Of a stretch of DNA of 64,000 nt, positions 36,647 through 44,108 are shown one piece after another. The notes below the pieces were generated by a model, which was not told the DNA's origin, did no database searches, and saw nothing but the letters and a program-made list of their open reading frames with translations. Every line of letters starts with the position of its first letter. The stretch's first letter is position 1. Origin of the DNA: Paenibacillus typhae (GTDB taxonomy: Bacteria > Bacillota > Bacilli > Paenibacillales > Paenibacillaceae). The DNA lies in assembly GCF_900099765.1 (NCBI RefSeq), contig NZ_FNDX01000001.1, positions 1 to 64,000 on the forward strand. The letters are read 5' to 3'. The position numbers and the translations under genes were made by a program.

Positions 36647-37963
36647 TTAATCTGCAGAAATGCCCGGCAGAGCATCCTCCGGTCTTGCAGCGCTCTTGAT
36701 CCATTTTAAAGCCTCTTCCACAGTCACCATCTGTTCTGTCTCCAGCATCATATCCCTCAGCCGGAGCTTCCCCAGCGCCGCTTCATCTTCGCCGGCCAGC
36801 AGGCAGTACCGGATGCCCTTGGCGGAGGCGGCTGCCAGTATCTTTTTGAGCTTGCGTGTGCCGGTGTCCACATTAACCCGGATGCCTGCGTTCCGCAGCA
36901 CGGCAGCAGCTGTAAGTGCCCGCGGCATAGTCTCACCGATCGGAATCAGCAGCACGCCGGAATCGGCCTCCTGCACCGGACGTTCTCCCAGCAGGGCCAT
37001 AATCGACTCCATGCCGAAGGAGATGCCGACCGTCGGCACACTAATATCGTCCCGGCCGACGAGCTTGCCGATGATGTTATCATACCGTCCGCCCCCGCCA
37101 AGACTTGAGGTATAGCTGCCGGTAGCATCAAAAATCTCATACACCGTTCCGGTATAAAAGGACAGGCCGCGTGAGAGGAACGGATCGAAGCTGCAGACCC
37201 GGGAGAGTCCGGTAGCATCAATCAGCTGCTGGAGCGCCTGAACCTCAAGTGCTCCAGGCTGGCCGCCCAGATCATAGCGCTCTGCCAGGGTGCTGTAATC
37301 CGCATTTTCCGTCTCCAGAAGCCTGCTTATGGCAAGCACAGCCTGTTCTGTGAGCCCTTTATCGCGGAGCTCGGCCAGCACACCCGGCAAGCCGATTTTG
37401 GCCAGTTTGTCGAGGGTCAGCATCACGGACAGGCTGTCCTCTGCAGGGACGCCGGCCGCTGCCAGGATTTCGCCCAGAAACCGGCGGTTGTTCCATCTCA
37501 GGACGATAGGGATATCAAGTCTGCGGAAGACCTCCGCAGCCAGCTGCATCAGCTCGGCCTCAGCCTGCGGGCCGGCAATGCCGGCCACATCGGCGTCGCA
37601 TTGCAGGAACTCGCGCAGCCGGCCTTTTTTGACTGGACCGTCACGGAATACCTTGCCAATCTCATACCGTTTAAACGGAAAGCTGATACCGGGATTCAGC
37701 GCAACCACTTTGGCGAACGGTATGGTCAGATCATACCGCAGACCCAGCGTCCGTCCGCCCTGGTCGGTCAGCTGGTACATTTCCCGTAGAATTTCGTCGC
37801 CCCCGGCATATTTGGAGGTCAGCAGCTCCAGTTCATTCAGCAGCGTGGTTTCCATCGGTTCAAAAGCATACAGCTCAAACAGCCCGCGCAGCACGGTCTG
37901 GACCTTTTGTCTTACCGCCTGCTCGCGTCCGAAGTAATCATAGGTTCCTTTGATATTTTGCAT
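36647..37963 (-). CDS. hisS: Histidine--tRNA ligase (HisS, eukaryal/archaeal-like branch)
   Basis: The 438-aa class II synthetase attaches histidine to tRNA-His. It has motif 2 ('FKRYEIGKVFRDGPVKKGRLREFLQCDADVAG'), the histidine A region as 'SRGLSFYTGTVYEI', 'GGGGRYDNII' and motif 3 ('VGISFGMESIM'). A C-terminal anticodon-binding domain (about residues 335-430, 'VLLIPIGE...AAVLRNAGIRVNVD') separates it from HisZ, which lacks that domain. Motif spelling resembles the human/archaeal branch, so it may be a second HisS beside a housekeeping copy elsewhere. The usual Asp of 'RGLDYYTG' is Ser here. Transcription is governed by a histidine leader-peptide attenuator (38000-38197). The ribosome site is AAGGGAGC. 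Confidence 0.88.
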   Translation of the reverse strand: MQNIKGTYDYFGREQAVRQKVQTVLRGLFELYAFEPMETTLLNELELLTSKYAGGDEILREMYQLTDQGGRTLGLRYDLTIPFAKVVALNPGISFPFKRYEIGKVFRDGPVKKGRLREFLQCDADVAGIAGPQAEAELMQLAAEVFRRLDIPIVLRWNNRRFLGEILAAAGVPAEDSLSVMLTLDKLAKIGLPGVLAELRDKGLTEQAVLAISRLLETENADYSTLAERYDLGGQPGALEVQALQQLIDATGLSRVCSFDPFLSRGLSFYTGTVYEIFDATGSYTSSLGGGGRYDNIIGKLVGRDDISVPTVGISFGMESIMALLGERPVQEADSGVLLIPIGETMPRALTAAAVLRNAGIRVNVDTGTRKLKKILAAASAKGIRYCLLAGEDEAALGKLRLRDMMLETEQMVTVEEALKWIKSAARPEDALPGISAD

Positions 37964-38004
37964 AATAAGCAGCTCCCTTTAGTGTGGTCCGGAATGTCCG
38001 GCCA

Positions 38005-38042
38005 AATAAAAAACGCGCCGGACCTCGTGGTCCTGCGCGTTT
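38005..38042 (-). terminator. Attenuator terminator in the hisS leader
   Basis: On the minus strand AAACGCGC (38042-38035) pairs with GCGCGTTT (38018-38011), with an inner GGACC/GGTCC stem (38033-38029 with 38024-38020) and an ACGA loop. Six U residues, then AUUU, follow. It lies between the leader peptide and the hisS start, as expected for conditional termination. Confidence 0.88.
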
Positions 38043-38105
38043 CCATATTACGCAGGGAGGTCAAACGCGAATAGCGTTAGCCCTCCCTGAATGCCTTCAG
38101 GTGTG

Positions 38106-38168
38106 CTAACGCTGCTTGTGATGATGAAGCTGATTCTGTATGATGGAAATGCTGTTTATAAGGTTCAC
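38106..38168 (-). CDS. Histidine leader peptide (20 aa, His-His-His)
   Basis: GTG at 38168-38166 opens a 20-codon frame with product MNLINSISIIQNQLHHHKQR and stop TAG at 38108-38106. GGGAG (38182-38178) sits nine bases upstream of the start, an optimal ribosome site. Codons 15-17 are CAT CAT CAC (38126-38118), three consecutive histidines just upstream of the competing hairpins. That is the hallmark of amino-acid attenuation leaders, here matching the amino acid of the downstream synthetase. A 10-bp inverted repeat (38170-38179 with 38128-38137) could fold the untranslated leader and partly cover the ribosome site. Confidence 0.82.
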   Translation of the reverse strand: MNLINSISIIQNQLHHHKQR

Positions 38169-38203
38169 AAGAATCAGCTCCCTTCGAATTTGGATTAATG
38201 CAC

Positions 38204-38233
38204 ATTATAGCGGATGAATTGGGGCGAATGCAA
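38204..38233 (-). promoter_or_regulatory. Promoter of the hisS leader transcript
   Basis: On the minus strand TTGCAT (38233-38228) and a perfect TATAAT (38209-38204) are separated by 18 bases. The start site is expected near 38197, 29 bases before the leader GTG. Confidence 0.75.
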
Positions 38234-38293
38234 GCGGCAAAACCGGCAATGTGCCGGATGATGTGATAACTAAAGTGAAAAGAGGCATTGTTA

Positions 38294-38956
38294 ATGGACC
38301 ATGAACAATTAATAGCGGCAGCCGAAGGCTTTGCCAAGGAACAGCTTGGCCGGGATACTACCGGGCACGACTGGTTTCACACGGACCGGGTACGGAATAC
38401 AGCCGCGCTGATTGCCGGAATGGAAGGGGCGGATGTCCTCGTCTGCACGATTGCGGCTCTGCTGCATGACGTGGCTGATGAGAAGCTGAACGACTCTAAG
38501 GAAGCGGGGCTGCAAAAAGTTGCAGGCTGGCTGGAGGAGCATCTGGAGGATGCCGGGCAGACCGGACATATCATGCAGATTATCGGGACGATGTCCTTCA
38601 GCGGCGGCGGCGGAGCTCCCATGTCTACACTGGAGGGCCAATGCGTGCAGGATGCGGACCGGCTGGATGCGCTGGGGGCGATCGGCATTGCCCGGACGAT
38701 GGTTTTTTCGGGGGCCAAAGGCCGTCCGGTGTACGATCCACAGGAGGCTCCGCGTGATGAATCGCTGCGGAAGGAATACCGCGACTACTCCAAGGGGACG
38801 GCGGTTAATCATTTTTATGAAAAGCTGCTGAAGCTGAAGGATCTGATGAATACTTCCTATGGACGCAAGCTGGCTGAGGAGCGGCATGATTTCATGCTGC
38901 TGTATCTGGAGCAATTTTATAAGGAATGGAATCAGGGCAGCCGGAAGCCGTTGTAA
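38294..38956 (+). CDS. HD-domain phosphohydrolase (YedJ-like)
   Basis: The 220-aa HD superfamily protein has His/Asp metal ligands: 'GHDWFHTDRVRN' (first His), 'ALLHDVADEKLND' (HD doublet) and a later 'DADRLDALGAIGIARTM' Asp. These match the YedJ/YpgQ-type soluble HD hydrolases, some of which act on nucleotides. ATG 38294 has AAAAGAGG at good spacing, whereas TTG 38288 would be too close. The gene is divergent from hisS, and its upstream region overlaps the hisS promoter. Substrate is unknown. Confidence 0.82.
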   Translation: MDHEQLIAAAEGFAKEQLGRDTTGHDWFHTDRVRNTAALIAGMEGADVLVCTIAALLHDVADEKLNDSKEAGLQKVAGWLEEHLEDAGQTGHIMQIIGTMSFSGGGGAPMSTLEGQCVQDADRLDALGAIGIARTMVFSGAKGRPVYDPQEAPRDESLRKEYRDYSKGTAVNHFYEKLLKLKDLMNTSYGRKLAEERHDFMLLYLEQFYKEWNQGSRKPL

Positions 38957-39005
38957 TGCGAACAGGTGAAAAAGTGAATAGGTACATCAAGGAAGGAACA
39001 ATGAC

Positions 39006-40451
39006 ATGAGCGAGCTGCAATTCAGAGATTACGAATTAAATGAAGAGATTATCAAGGCCCTTGACCTGCTGGGCTATTCAGCTCCTACCGAAGTACAGAG
39101 CAAAGTGATTCCGGTTGCCCTGAAGGGGCGGGATCTGATCGTCAGATCACAGACCGGCAGCGGCAAAACCGCCTCCTTCGGCATCCCCGTCTGCGAGCTG
39201 GTGGACTGGGCGGAGAATAAGCCGCAGGTTCTGGTGCTTACCCCGACCCGGGAGCTGGCTGCACAGGTCAAAGAGGACATTACCAATATCGGGCGCTTCA
39301 AGCGGATCAAGGCTGTAGCTGTGTTCGGCAAGCAGCCGTTTGCCCCGCAAAAAATCGAGCTGGCGCAGAAAACGCATGTTGTCGTCGGAACGCCGGGAAG
39401 AGTGTTCGACCACATCGAACGGGGCACCCTGCCTCTGAACCGGATTCGCTATCTGGTCATTGATGAGGCGGATGAGATGCTGAGCATGGGCTTTATCGAG
39501 CAGATTGAGCAGATCATCCGGTGCCTGCCTGAAGACCGTGTAACGATGCTATTTTCGGCGACATTACCCGAAGCCGTAAAAAGCTTGTGCCGCAAATATA
39601 TGACTGACCCGGTTGATATTGAGATTGCAGCCAGCGGAATTACAACGGCGACCATTGAGCATACGCTGATAGAGGTCAGACCTGCGGCCAAGTTCGGCCT
39701 GCTGCTGGATCTGCTGACGGTGGAGAACCCGGACAGCTGTATTATTTTTTGCCGGACACAGGAGCAGGTCAATGAATTGTTCCGGGGACTGGCCGACCAG
39801 GAGCTGCCGGCGGACAAGCTGCACGGCGGGATGCTGCAGGACGAGCGGTTTGAGGTCATCAATGCGTTCAGGAGAGGACAGTTCCGCTATCTGATTGCTA
39901 CGGATGTGGCTGCCCGCGGGATCGACGTGGAGAACATAACCCATGTATTCAATTACGACATCCCGATGGAAAAAGAAAGCTACGTGCACCGCACCGGACG
40001 TACCGCACGCGCAGGCAGCAGCGGCAAGGCCATTACATTTGTTACGCCTAATGAGCATAAATGGGTCGCTGACATTGAAGCCTATATCGGCTTCAGCATC
40101 CCGGCTCTGCAGGCTCCTGCGGAGCAGGCTGTGGAAGAGGCAAGGGAAGCTTTTGAGCAAAAGCTCGGCAAAAAGCAGGTCCGCAAGGCAGGAAAATCCG
40201 AAGTGATGAACCGCGACATCATGAAGCTGTATTTTAACGGCGGCAAGAAAAAGAAGCTGCGCGCGGTTGATTTCGTCGGTACGCTTGCCAAGCTTGAGGG
40301 AATGACTGCCGATGATATCGGTATCATCACGATTCAGGATAACGTAACCTATGTGGATATTCTCAATGGCAAGGGCCCGATGGTGCTCCAGGCAATGAAG
40401 AATACAACCATCAAAGGCAAGCAGCTAAAAGTGCATATTGCGAAAAAATAA
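39006..40451 (+). CDS. dbpA: ATP-dependent RNA helicase DbpA/YxiN type
   Basis: The 481-aa DEAD-box helicase has the Q motif near residue 25, 'SQTGSGKTA' (I), 'PTRELAAQ' (Ia), 'GTPGRVFDH' (Ib), 'VIDEADEML' (II, about residue 154), 'LFSATLP' (III), '[11 protein letters not shown]' (IV), '[14 protein letters not shown]' (V) and '[10 protein letters not shown]' (VI). Residues about 400-481 form the DbpA RNA-binding domain ('[20 protein letters not shown]', '[17 protein letters not shown]'), which in this family recognises hairpin 92 of 23S rRNA during 50S maturation. The ribosome site AAGGAAGG lies 9-15 bases upstream. It follows the HD gene by 49 bases and may share its transcript. Confidence 0.93.
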   Translation: MSELQFRDYELNEEIIKALDLLGYSAPTEVQSKVIPVALKGRDLIVRSQTGSGKTASFGIPVCELVDWAENKPQVLVLTPTRELAAQVKEDITNIGRFKRIKAVAVFGKQPFAPQKIELAQKTHVVVGTPGRVFDHIERGTLPLNRIRYLVIDEADEMLSMGFIEQIEQIIRCLPEDRVTMLFSATLPEAVKSLCRKYMTDPVDIEIAASGITTATIEHTLIEVRPAAKFGLLLDLLTVENPDSCIIFCRTQEQVNELFRGLADQELPADKLHGGMLQDERFEVINAFRRGQFRYLIATDVAARGIDVENITHVFNYDIPMEKESYVHRTGRTARAGSSGKAITFVTPNEHKWVADIEAYIGFSIPALQAPAEQAVEEAREAFEQKLGKKQVRKAGKSEVMNRDIMKLYFNGGKKKKLRAVDFVGTLAKLEGMTADDIGIITIQDNVTYVDILNGKGPMVLQAMKNTTIKGKQLKVHIAKK

Positions 40452-40571
40452 CAGGGATCATATGCAGCGGCAGGTGTCCGGAGCGTGACATTTTAGGCTG
40501 CAAACCCCGGCGGAATAGCGTACATTTCAACATAATTATTTGAATTTACGCTGCTGAAGGGGATGTGGAAG

Positions 40572-41738
40572 ATGATTGACGTGAGAAGCCGGGAAGTTGC
40601 CGTTCCCTTTTTGCAGAGCCTGATTCAGGTGGATACCTGTAACCCGCCGGGCAATGAGCACCGTTTAGCCCTGCTGCTGCAGGCGTATTTGCGCGGGGAG
40701 GGCCTGGAAAGCCGTGTCATCACAGTTGAGCAGGGGCGCAGCAATCTTGAAGCGGTAGTTGCCGGCGGCGGGGGGCGGAAGCTGATGTTCTGCGGACATC
40801 TGGATACCGTCAGCCCCTGGACTGCGGAAGCCGGGAAATACCCGCCGCATGGCGCAGTGATCGAGGGCGGCCGGATGTACGGCCGGGGCACCTCTGATAT
40901 GAAAGGCGGACTGGCCGCCATGCTGCTCGCCGCCGTATCGCTGAAGCAGGAGGGCATCCGGCTGGGCGGCGACCTGATCTTTCTGGCTACAGCCGGGGAG
41001 GAGGTCGACAGCTGCGGGGCCCGGCACTATGTGGAGCAGCACAGCCTCGGGGAGCTGGGCGGCCTGGTAATTGCCGAGCCGACAGGCAGCCGTGTTGCCG
41101 TCGGCCACAAAGGAGCACTATGGCTGCGGATTACGCTGCATGGACGCAGCGCCCACGGCTCCATGCCGCACCTTGGCCTGAATGCGGTGGAAGGGATGAT
41201 GGAATTCATCGCGTTGATTAAGCGGCATGCGCTGGAGTGGCAGGCCCATGATCCCGTTCTGGGATCAAGCAGCCTGTCGGTTAACTCCATCACCGGGGGT
41301 GTGCAGACCAATGTGATCGCCGACCGCTGCAGCATTGATGTGGATATCCGGACGGTCCCGCCGCTGCTGCATGCAGAGCTGCTGGCCGAGATTACGGCCA
41401 AGCTTGACGGCATGCAGCAGCTGAATGCCGGCTTCCGCTATGAGGTGGAGGAGCTGCTGGACCGGAGTGTGGTCTACACCGATCCCGGCGAGGAGCTGAT
41501 CCGCACTGCGCTTGTGCTTGCCGGCAGTGAAGACAAGGCGGCAGTGCAGGGAGTCTCCTATTACACGGATGCCTCCGTGCTCCATAATCACGGGAAGCTG
41601 CCCGTGCTGATCTATGGTCCCGGTGATCCCAAGCTTGCCCATCAGCCGGACGAATGGATTGATATTGAAGCGTATCTTGATTCGATCAGCTTTTACCGGG
41701 AGCTGGCGGTCCGCTTTCTAGGGGTAGCCGTAGACTAG
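40572..41738 (+). CDS. M20-family metallopeptidase (ArgE/DapE/ACY1-like)
   Basis: The 388-aa zinc peptidase or amidohydrolase has 'LMFCGHLDTVSPW' (first metal His and general base Asp), 'MYGRGTSDMKGGLAAML' (bridging Asp), 'FLATAGEEVDSCG' (Glu-Glu catalytic pair) and 'HGRSAHGSMPHLGLNA' in the dimerisation lid. These define the M20A/ArgE-DapE-like group, which removes N-acyl groups or cleaves dipeptides. AAGGGG is nine bases before ATG 40572, and the ATG at 40563 directly abuts it, so the later start is preferred. No biosynthetic partner is adjacent, so the substrate is unknown. Confidence 0.86.
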   Translation: MIDVRSREVAVPFLQSLIQVDTCNPPGNEHRLALLLQAYLRGEGLESRVITVEQGRSNLEAVVAGGGGRKLMFCGHLDTVSPWTAEAGKYPPHGAVIEGGRMYGRGTSDMKGGLAAMLLAAVSLKQEGIRLGGDLIFLATAGEEVDSCGARHYVEQHSLGELGGLVIAEPTGSRVAVGHKGALWLRITLHGRSAHGSMPHLGLNAVEGMMEFIALIKRHALEWQAHDPVLGSSSLSVNSITGGVQTNVIADRCSIDVDIRTVPPLLHAELLAEITAKLDGMQQLNAGFRYEVEELLDRSVVYTDPGEELIRTALVLAGSEDKAAVQGVSYYTDASVLHNHGKLPVLIYGPGDPKLAHQPDEWIDIEAYLDSISFYRELAVRFLGVAVD

Positions 41739-41823
41739 AAGGGTTGTTGTGTAAGTCCGCTATGCCGGCATATGCTGCCGGGAGGAATGAATACTGCTGA
41801 ATCTGATTGATTGCACCACAACA

Positions 41824-41873
41824 AAACAACCTTCCGCCGTGCGGCCGACAGGCCGGGGAGCGGAAGGTTGTTT
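41824..41873. terminator. Bidirectional terminator between the M20 and ABC exporter genes
   Basis: AAACAACCTTCCGC (41824-41837) pairs with GCGGAAGGTTGTTT (41860-41873), with A- and T-rich flanks. It sits between two convergent genes. Confidence 0.82.
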
Positions 41874-41892
41874 ATGTTTGAGTCGACGTGGC

Positions 41893-43623
41893 TTACGCGT
41901 TATACTGCGCCTGATACAGACGGCTGTAGGTGCCGCCGGCGTTCAGCAGGTCTTCGTGGCGGCCTTCCTCGGAGATGCCGTCCTCATTCACGACGATGAT
42001 CCGGTCGGCATTTTTGATCGTGGTCAGCCGGTGGGCAATGACCAGAGTGGTGCGGCCGACAGACAGCTCGGCAAGAGACTGCTGGATAGCGGCCTCGGTC
42101 TCGGTGTCGAGTGCGGAGGTGGCCTCGTCCAGAATCAGAATCGGCGGGTTCTTCAGGAACATCCGGGCAATGGCCAGACGCTGCTTTTGACCGCCCGACA
42201 GCTTCACGCCGCGTTCGCCGATGATGGTGTCCATGCCGTCCGGCAGGCTGTTGATCAGGTCCTCCAGATGGGCGCGTCTGGCGGCTGTCCAGATTTCGTC
42301 CAGCGGCGCATCAAGCTTGCCGTAGGCGATATTCTCGCGGATGGTACCGGAGAACAGGAACACATCCTGCTGCACGATCCCGATCTGCTTGCGCAGGGAA
42401 TGCAGCTTCAGGTCGCGGATATCGGTCCCGTCCACGGAGATGGCACCGCCGGTGACATCATAGAAGCGGGGGAGGAGGCTGCAGATGGTTGTTTTCCCGG
42501 CACCGGATGGTCCGACAAAAGCAATGGTCTCCCCGGCATTAACCTTCAGGCTGATCCGGTTCAGCACAGGCCGGTCTGCCTCATAACCGAAGCTCACGTT
42601 ATTAAAGACGATGTCGCCGCGCAGGGAACCTGCATGGGTGGCGTCCGGCTTATCGGCAATGTCCGGCTCGGTGTCAATAATTTCAAGATAGCGCTTGAAG
42701 CCGGCGATGCCCTTCGGGTAACTCTCGATTACGGCATTGATTTTTTCAATCGGCCGGAAGAAGATATTGGACAACAAGATGAAAGCGACGAATTCCCCGA
42801 TCGCAAGCTCACCCTGGATAAAGAACCAGGCGCCGCAGATCATCACTACGATCGTAATCAGCCGGGTCATCATGTAGCTGACCGAAGAGCTTTTGGCCAT
42901 CAGCTTGTATGCCATCAGCTTGGTCTGGCGGAACCTCTGGTTGTCTTCAGCGAACAGCACCTTCTCATGCTCTTCATTGGCAAAGGACTGCACCACGCGG
43001 ATGCCCCCGACATTATCCTCAATCCGGGCGTTGAAATTCCCCACATTGCCAAAAAGATTATGGTACGTAGAGGTCATATTGCGTCCGAAGTAAATGATCA
43101 CCCAGGCCATAATCGGCACAATAATGAAGGTAATCACAGCCAGCTGCAGATTAAGATCTGCCATAAGGATAAACGCACCGACCAGTGTCATTACGGCAAT
43201 GAACACATCTTCCGGACCATGGTGGGCTACCTCGCCAATATCGTTAAGGTCATTGGTGATCCGCCCGATCAGATGACCGGTTTTATTGTTGTCGAAGAAT
43301 CGGAAGGAGAGCTTCTGAATATGGTCGAACATTTTTTTACGCATATTGGTTTCGATGTTGATTCCCAGCATATGCCCCCAGTAAGTGACCACGTAGTTCA
43401 TTACAGTTGTCAGGGCATAAATCGCGAGCAGGGCGATACAAGCCAGCAGAATCAGCGGCCAGTCCTTGCCGGGCAGCAGCTCATCGATAAAGGTATTCAC
43501 AGCTACCGGAAAAGCGAGCTCCAGCAGCCCCGCCCCCACCGCACAGGAGAAGTCGAGAATAAACAGCCCTTTGTACGGCCGGTAATAGGAGAAAAAACGA
43601 CGCAGCATCTCTTGCTCACTCAT
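41893..43623 (-). CDS. ABC exporter, fused permease and ATPase (half-transporter)
   Basis: The 576-aa type IV (exporter-fold) half-transporter has six membrane helices in residues about 1-310 and a nucleotide-binding domain. The latter carries Walker A 'GPSGAGKTT' (about residue 375), the Q-loop 'IGIVQQDVFLFSGTI', signature 'LSGGQKQR' (about 472), Walker B 'ILILDEATSALD' and the switch His in 'LVIAHRL'. It likely works as a homodimer, since no partner gene is adjacent. Substrates of such exporters include drugs, lipids and peptides, and none can be assigned. A Fur-like palindrome in the 5' untranslated region hints at iron-linked control. The ribosome site is weak. Confidence 0.88.
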   Translation of the reverse strand: MSEQEMLRRFFSYYRPYKGLFILDFSCAVGAGLLELAFPVAVNTFIDELLPGKDWPLILLACIALLAIYALTTVMNYVVTYWGHMLGINIETNMRKKMFDHIQKLSFRFFDNNKTGHLIGRITNDLNDIGEVAHHGPEDVFIAVMTLVGAFILMADLNLQLAVITFIIVPIMAWVIIYFGRNMTSTYHNLFGNVGNFNARIEDNVGGIRVVQSFANEEHEKVLFAEDNQRFRQTKLMAYKLMAKSSSVSYMMTRLITIVVMICGAWFFIQGELAIGEFVAFILLSNIFFRPIEKINAVIESYPKGIAGFKRYLEIIDTEPDIADKPDATHAGSLRGDIVFNNVSFGYEADRPVLNRISLKVNAGETIAFVGPSGAGKTTICSLLPRFYDVTGGAISVDGTDIRDLKLHSLRKQIGIVQQDVFLFSGTIRENIAYGKLDAPLDEIWTAARRAHLEDLINSLPDGMDTIIGERGVKLSGGQKQRLAIARMFLKNPPILILDEATSALDTETEAAIQQSLAELSVGRTTLVIAHRLTTIKNADRIIVVNEDGISEEGRHEDLLNAGGTYSRLYQAQYNA

Positions 43624-43639
43624 TTCTGTATGTATTGTT

Positions 43640-43660
43640 AGTTGAGATTCATTCTCAACT
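43640..43660. promoter_or_regulatory. Fur-box-like palindrome (or 5' UTR hairpin) before the ABC exporter
   Basis: AGTTGAGA (43640-43647) and TCTCAACT (43653-43660) are perfect 8-bp arms around TTCAT. The core TGAGATTCATTCTCA resembles the Fur/PerR-family 7-1-7 box (TGAtAATnATTaTCA) with few mismatches. It lies just downstream of the predicted start site, where a bound repressor would block transcription. It could equally fold as an mRNA hairpin near the start codon. Confidence 0.45.
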
Positions 43661-43674
43661 GTCTTATTCTTAGG

Positions 43675-43703
43675 ATACTAAAGAGGGTTACCGGATTTGT
43701 CAA
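43675..43703 (-). promoter_or_regulatory. Sigma-A promoter of the ABC exporter gene
   Basis: On the minus strand consensus TTGACA (43703-43698) and TAGTAT (43680-43675) are separated by exactly 17 bases, giving a start near 43668, about 45 bases before the gene. Confidence 0.7.
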
Positions 43704-43808
43704 CCTTTGTCATGCGCCAAGGGGCAGGAATTCGTGCCGCTTCACCCAGTCCAAGCCGGATACTAAGACATATGTTATGGATATTCCAGAAAAAAGGAGG
43801 AGTTAAGC

Positions 43809-43910
43809 ATGAGCGAAAATGTCGGCGGATACAGCCCATTCACTTCAACTGGCGCCATTCTGGTTTTGTTCATCCTGCTCGTAATCATTACTAAATCCCT
43901 CTGGGTATAA
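43809..43910 (+). CDS. YjcZ-like small hydrophobic protein (33 aa)
   Basis: ATG 43809 follows a perfect AAGGAGG-type ribosome site (AAAAAGGAGGAG). The 33-aa product has a short Gly/Ser N-terminus (MSENVGGYSPF), then one hydrophobic helix 'GAILVLFILLVIIT' and a short tail. This matches the YjcZ-family pattern of tiny Bacillales membrane proteins, some linked to sporulation. Function is unknown. It is monocistronic between a divergent ABC exporter gene and an MFS gene. Confidence 0.75.
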   Translation: MSENVGGYSPFTSTGAILVLFILLVIITKSLWV

Positions 43911-43933
43911 TGGAGCGGATCCATCCGGCTGAA

Positions 43934-43957
43934 CCTGCCAGTCTCAGGACTGGCAGG
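43934..43957 (+). terminator. Hairpin after the YjcZ-like gene
   Basis: CCTGCCAGT (43934-43942) and ACTGGCAGG (43949-43957) form a perfect 9-bp stem. There is no good T-run, so termination may be inefficient. Confidence 0.5.
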
Positions 43958-44108
43958 AGCGGTGTACATATCGGGCGCAGAACGTTAAAAACTTATGCAA
44001 TTGAAGTCAGGCGGGGTTATAATATAACAATCTGTGTGAGAAAATTGGTCTGTAGCAGCTGACAATCACCGGTTGTCAGCCGTTTGTACTGCAATCAGGA
44101 GGATCATC

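Larger units (their letters stand above)
38005..38197 (-). promoter_or_regulatory. Five-segment histidine attenuator of hisS
   Basis: Minus-strand pairings found by eye. 1:2, 38105-38113 with 38073-38081 (9 bp perfect), enclosing a 6-bp CCTGAA/TTCAGG hairpin. 2:3, 38082-38089 with 38053-38060 (8 bp), plus AACGC/GCGTT inside (38074-38078 with 38064-38068). 3:4, 38063-38069 with 38036-38042 (7 bp). 4:5, the terminator. Neighbouring pairs exclude each other, so 1:2 + 3:4 gives readthrough and 2:3 + 4:5 gives termination. The leader stop codon (38106-38108) lies inside segment 1. A ribosome finishing the leader would block 1:2 and favour termination. A ribosome stalled at the His codons leaves most of segment 1 free and favours readthrough. 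Confidence 0.78.

Noticed and set aside
38005..38233. T-box riboswitch upstream of hisS
   Set aside because: I looked for the AGGGTGGnACCGCG antiterminator and stem I motifs. The GGGAGGGCTAACGC segment is only superficially similar, and the leader peptide with His codons explains the region better.
38077..38337. 86-codon minus-strand frame across the hisS leader
   Set aside because: It starts upstream of the predicted promoter start and has no ribosome site. The 20-codon frame at 38106-38168 has both correct position and ribosome site.
41839..43641. 600-codon open frame on the plus strand
   Set aside because: It is the antisense shadow of the ABC exporter gene, which has all ATPase motifs, a promoter and proper codon use. 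The plus-strand frame has no recognisable domain.
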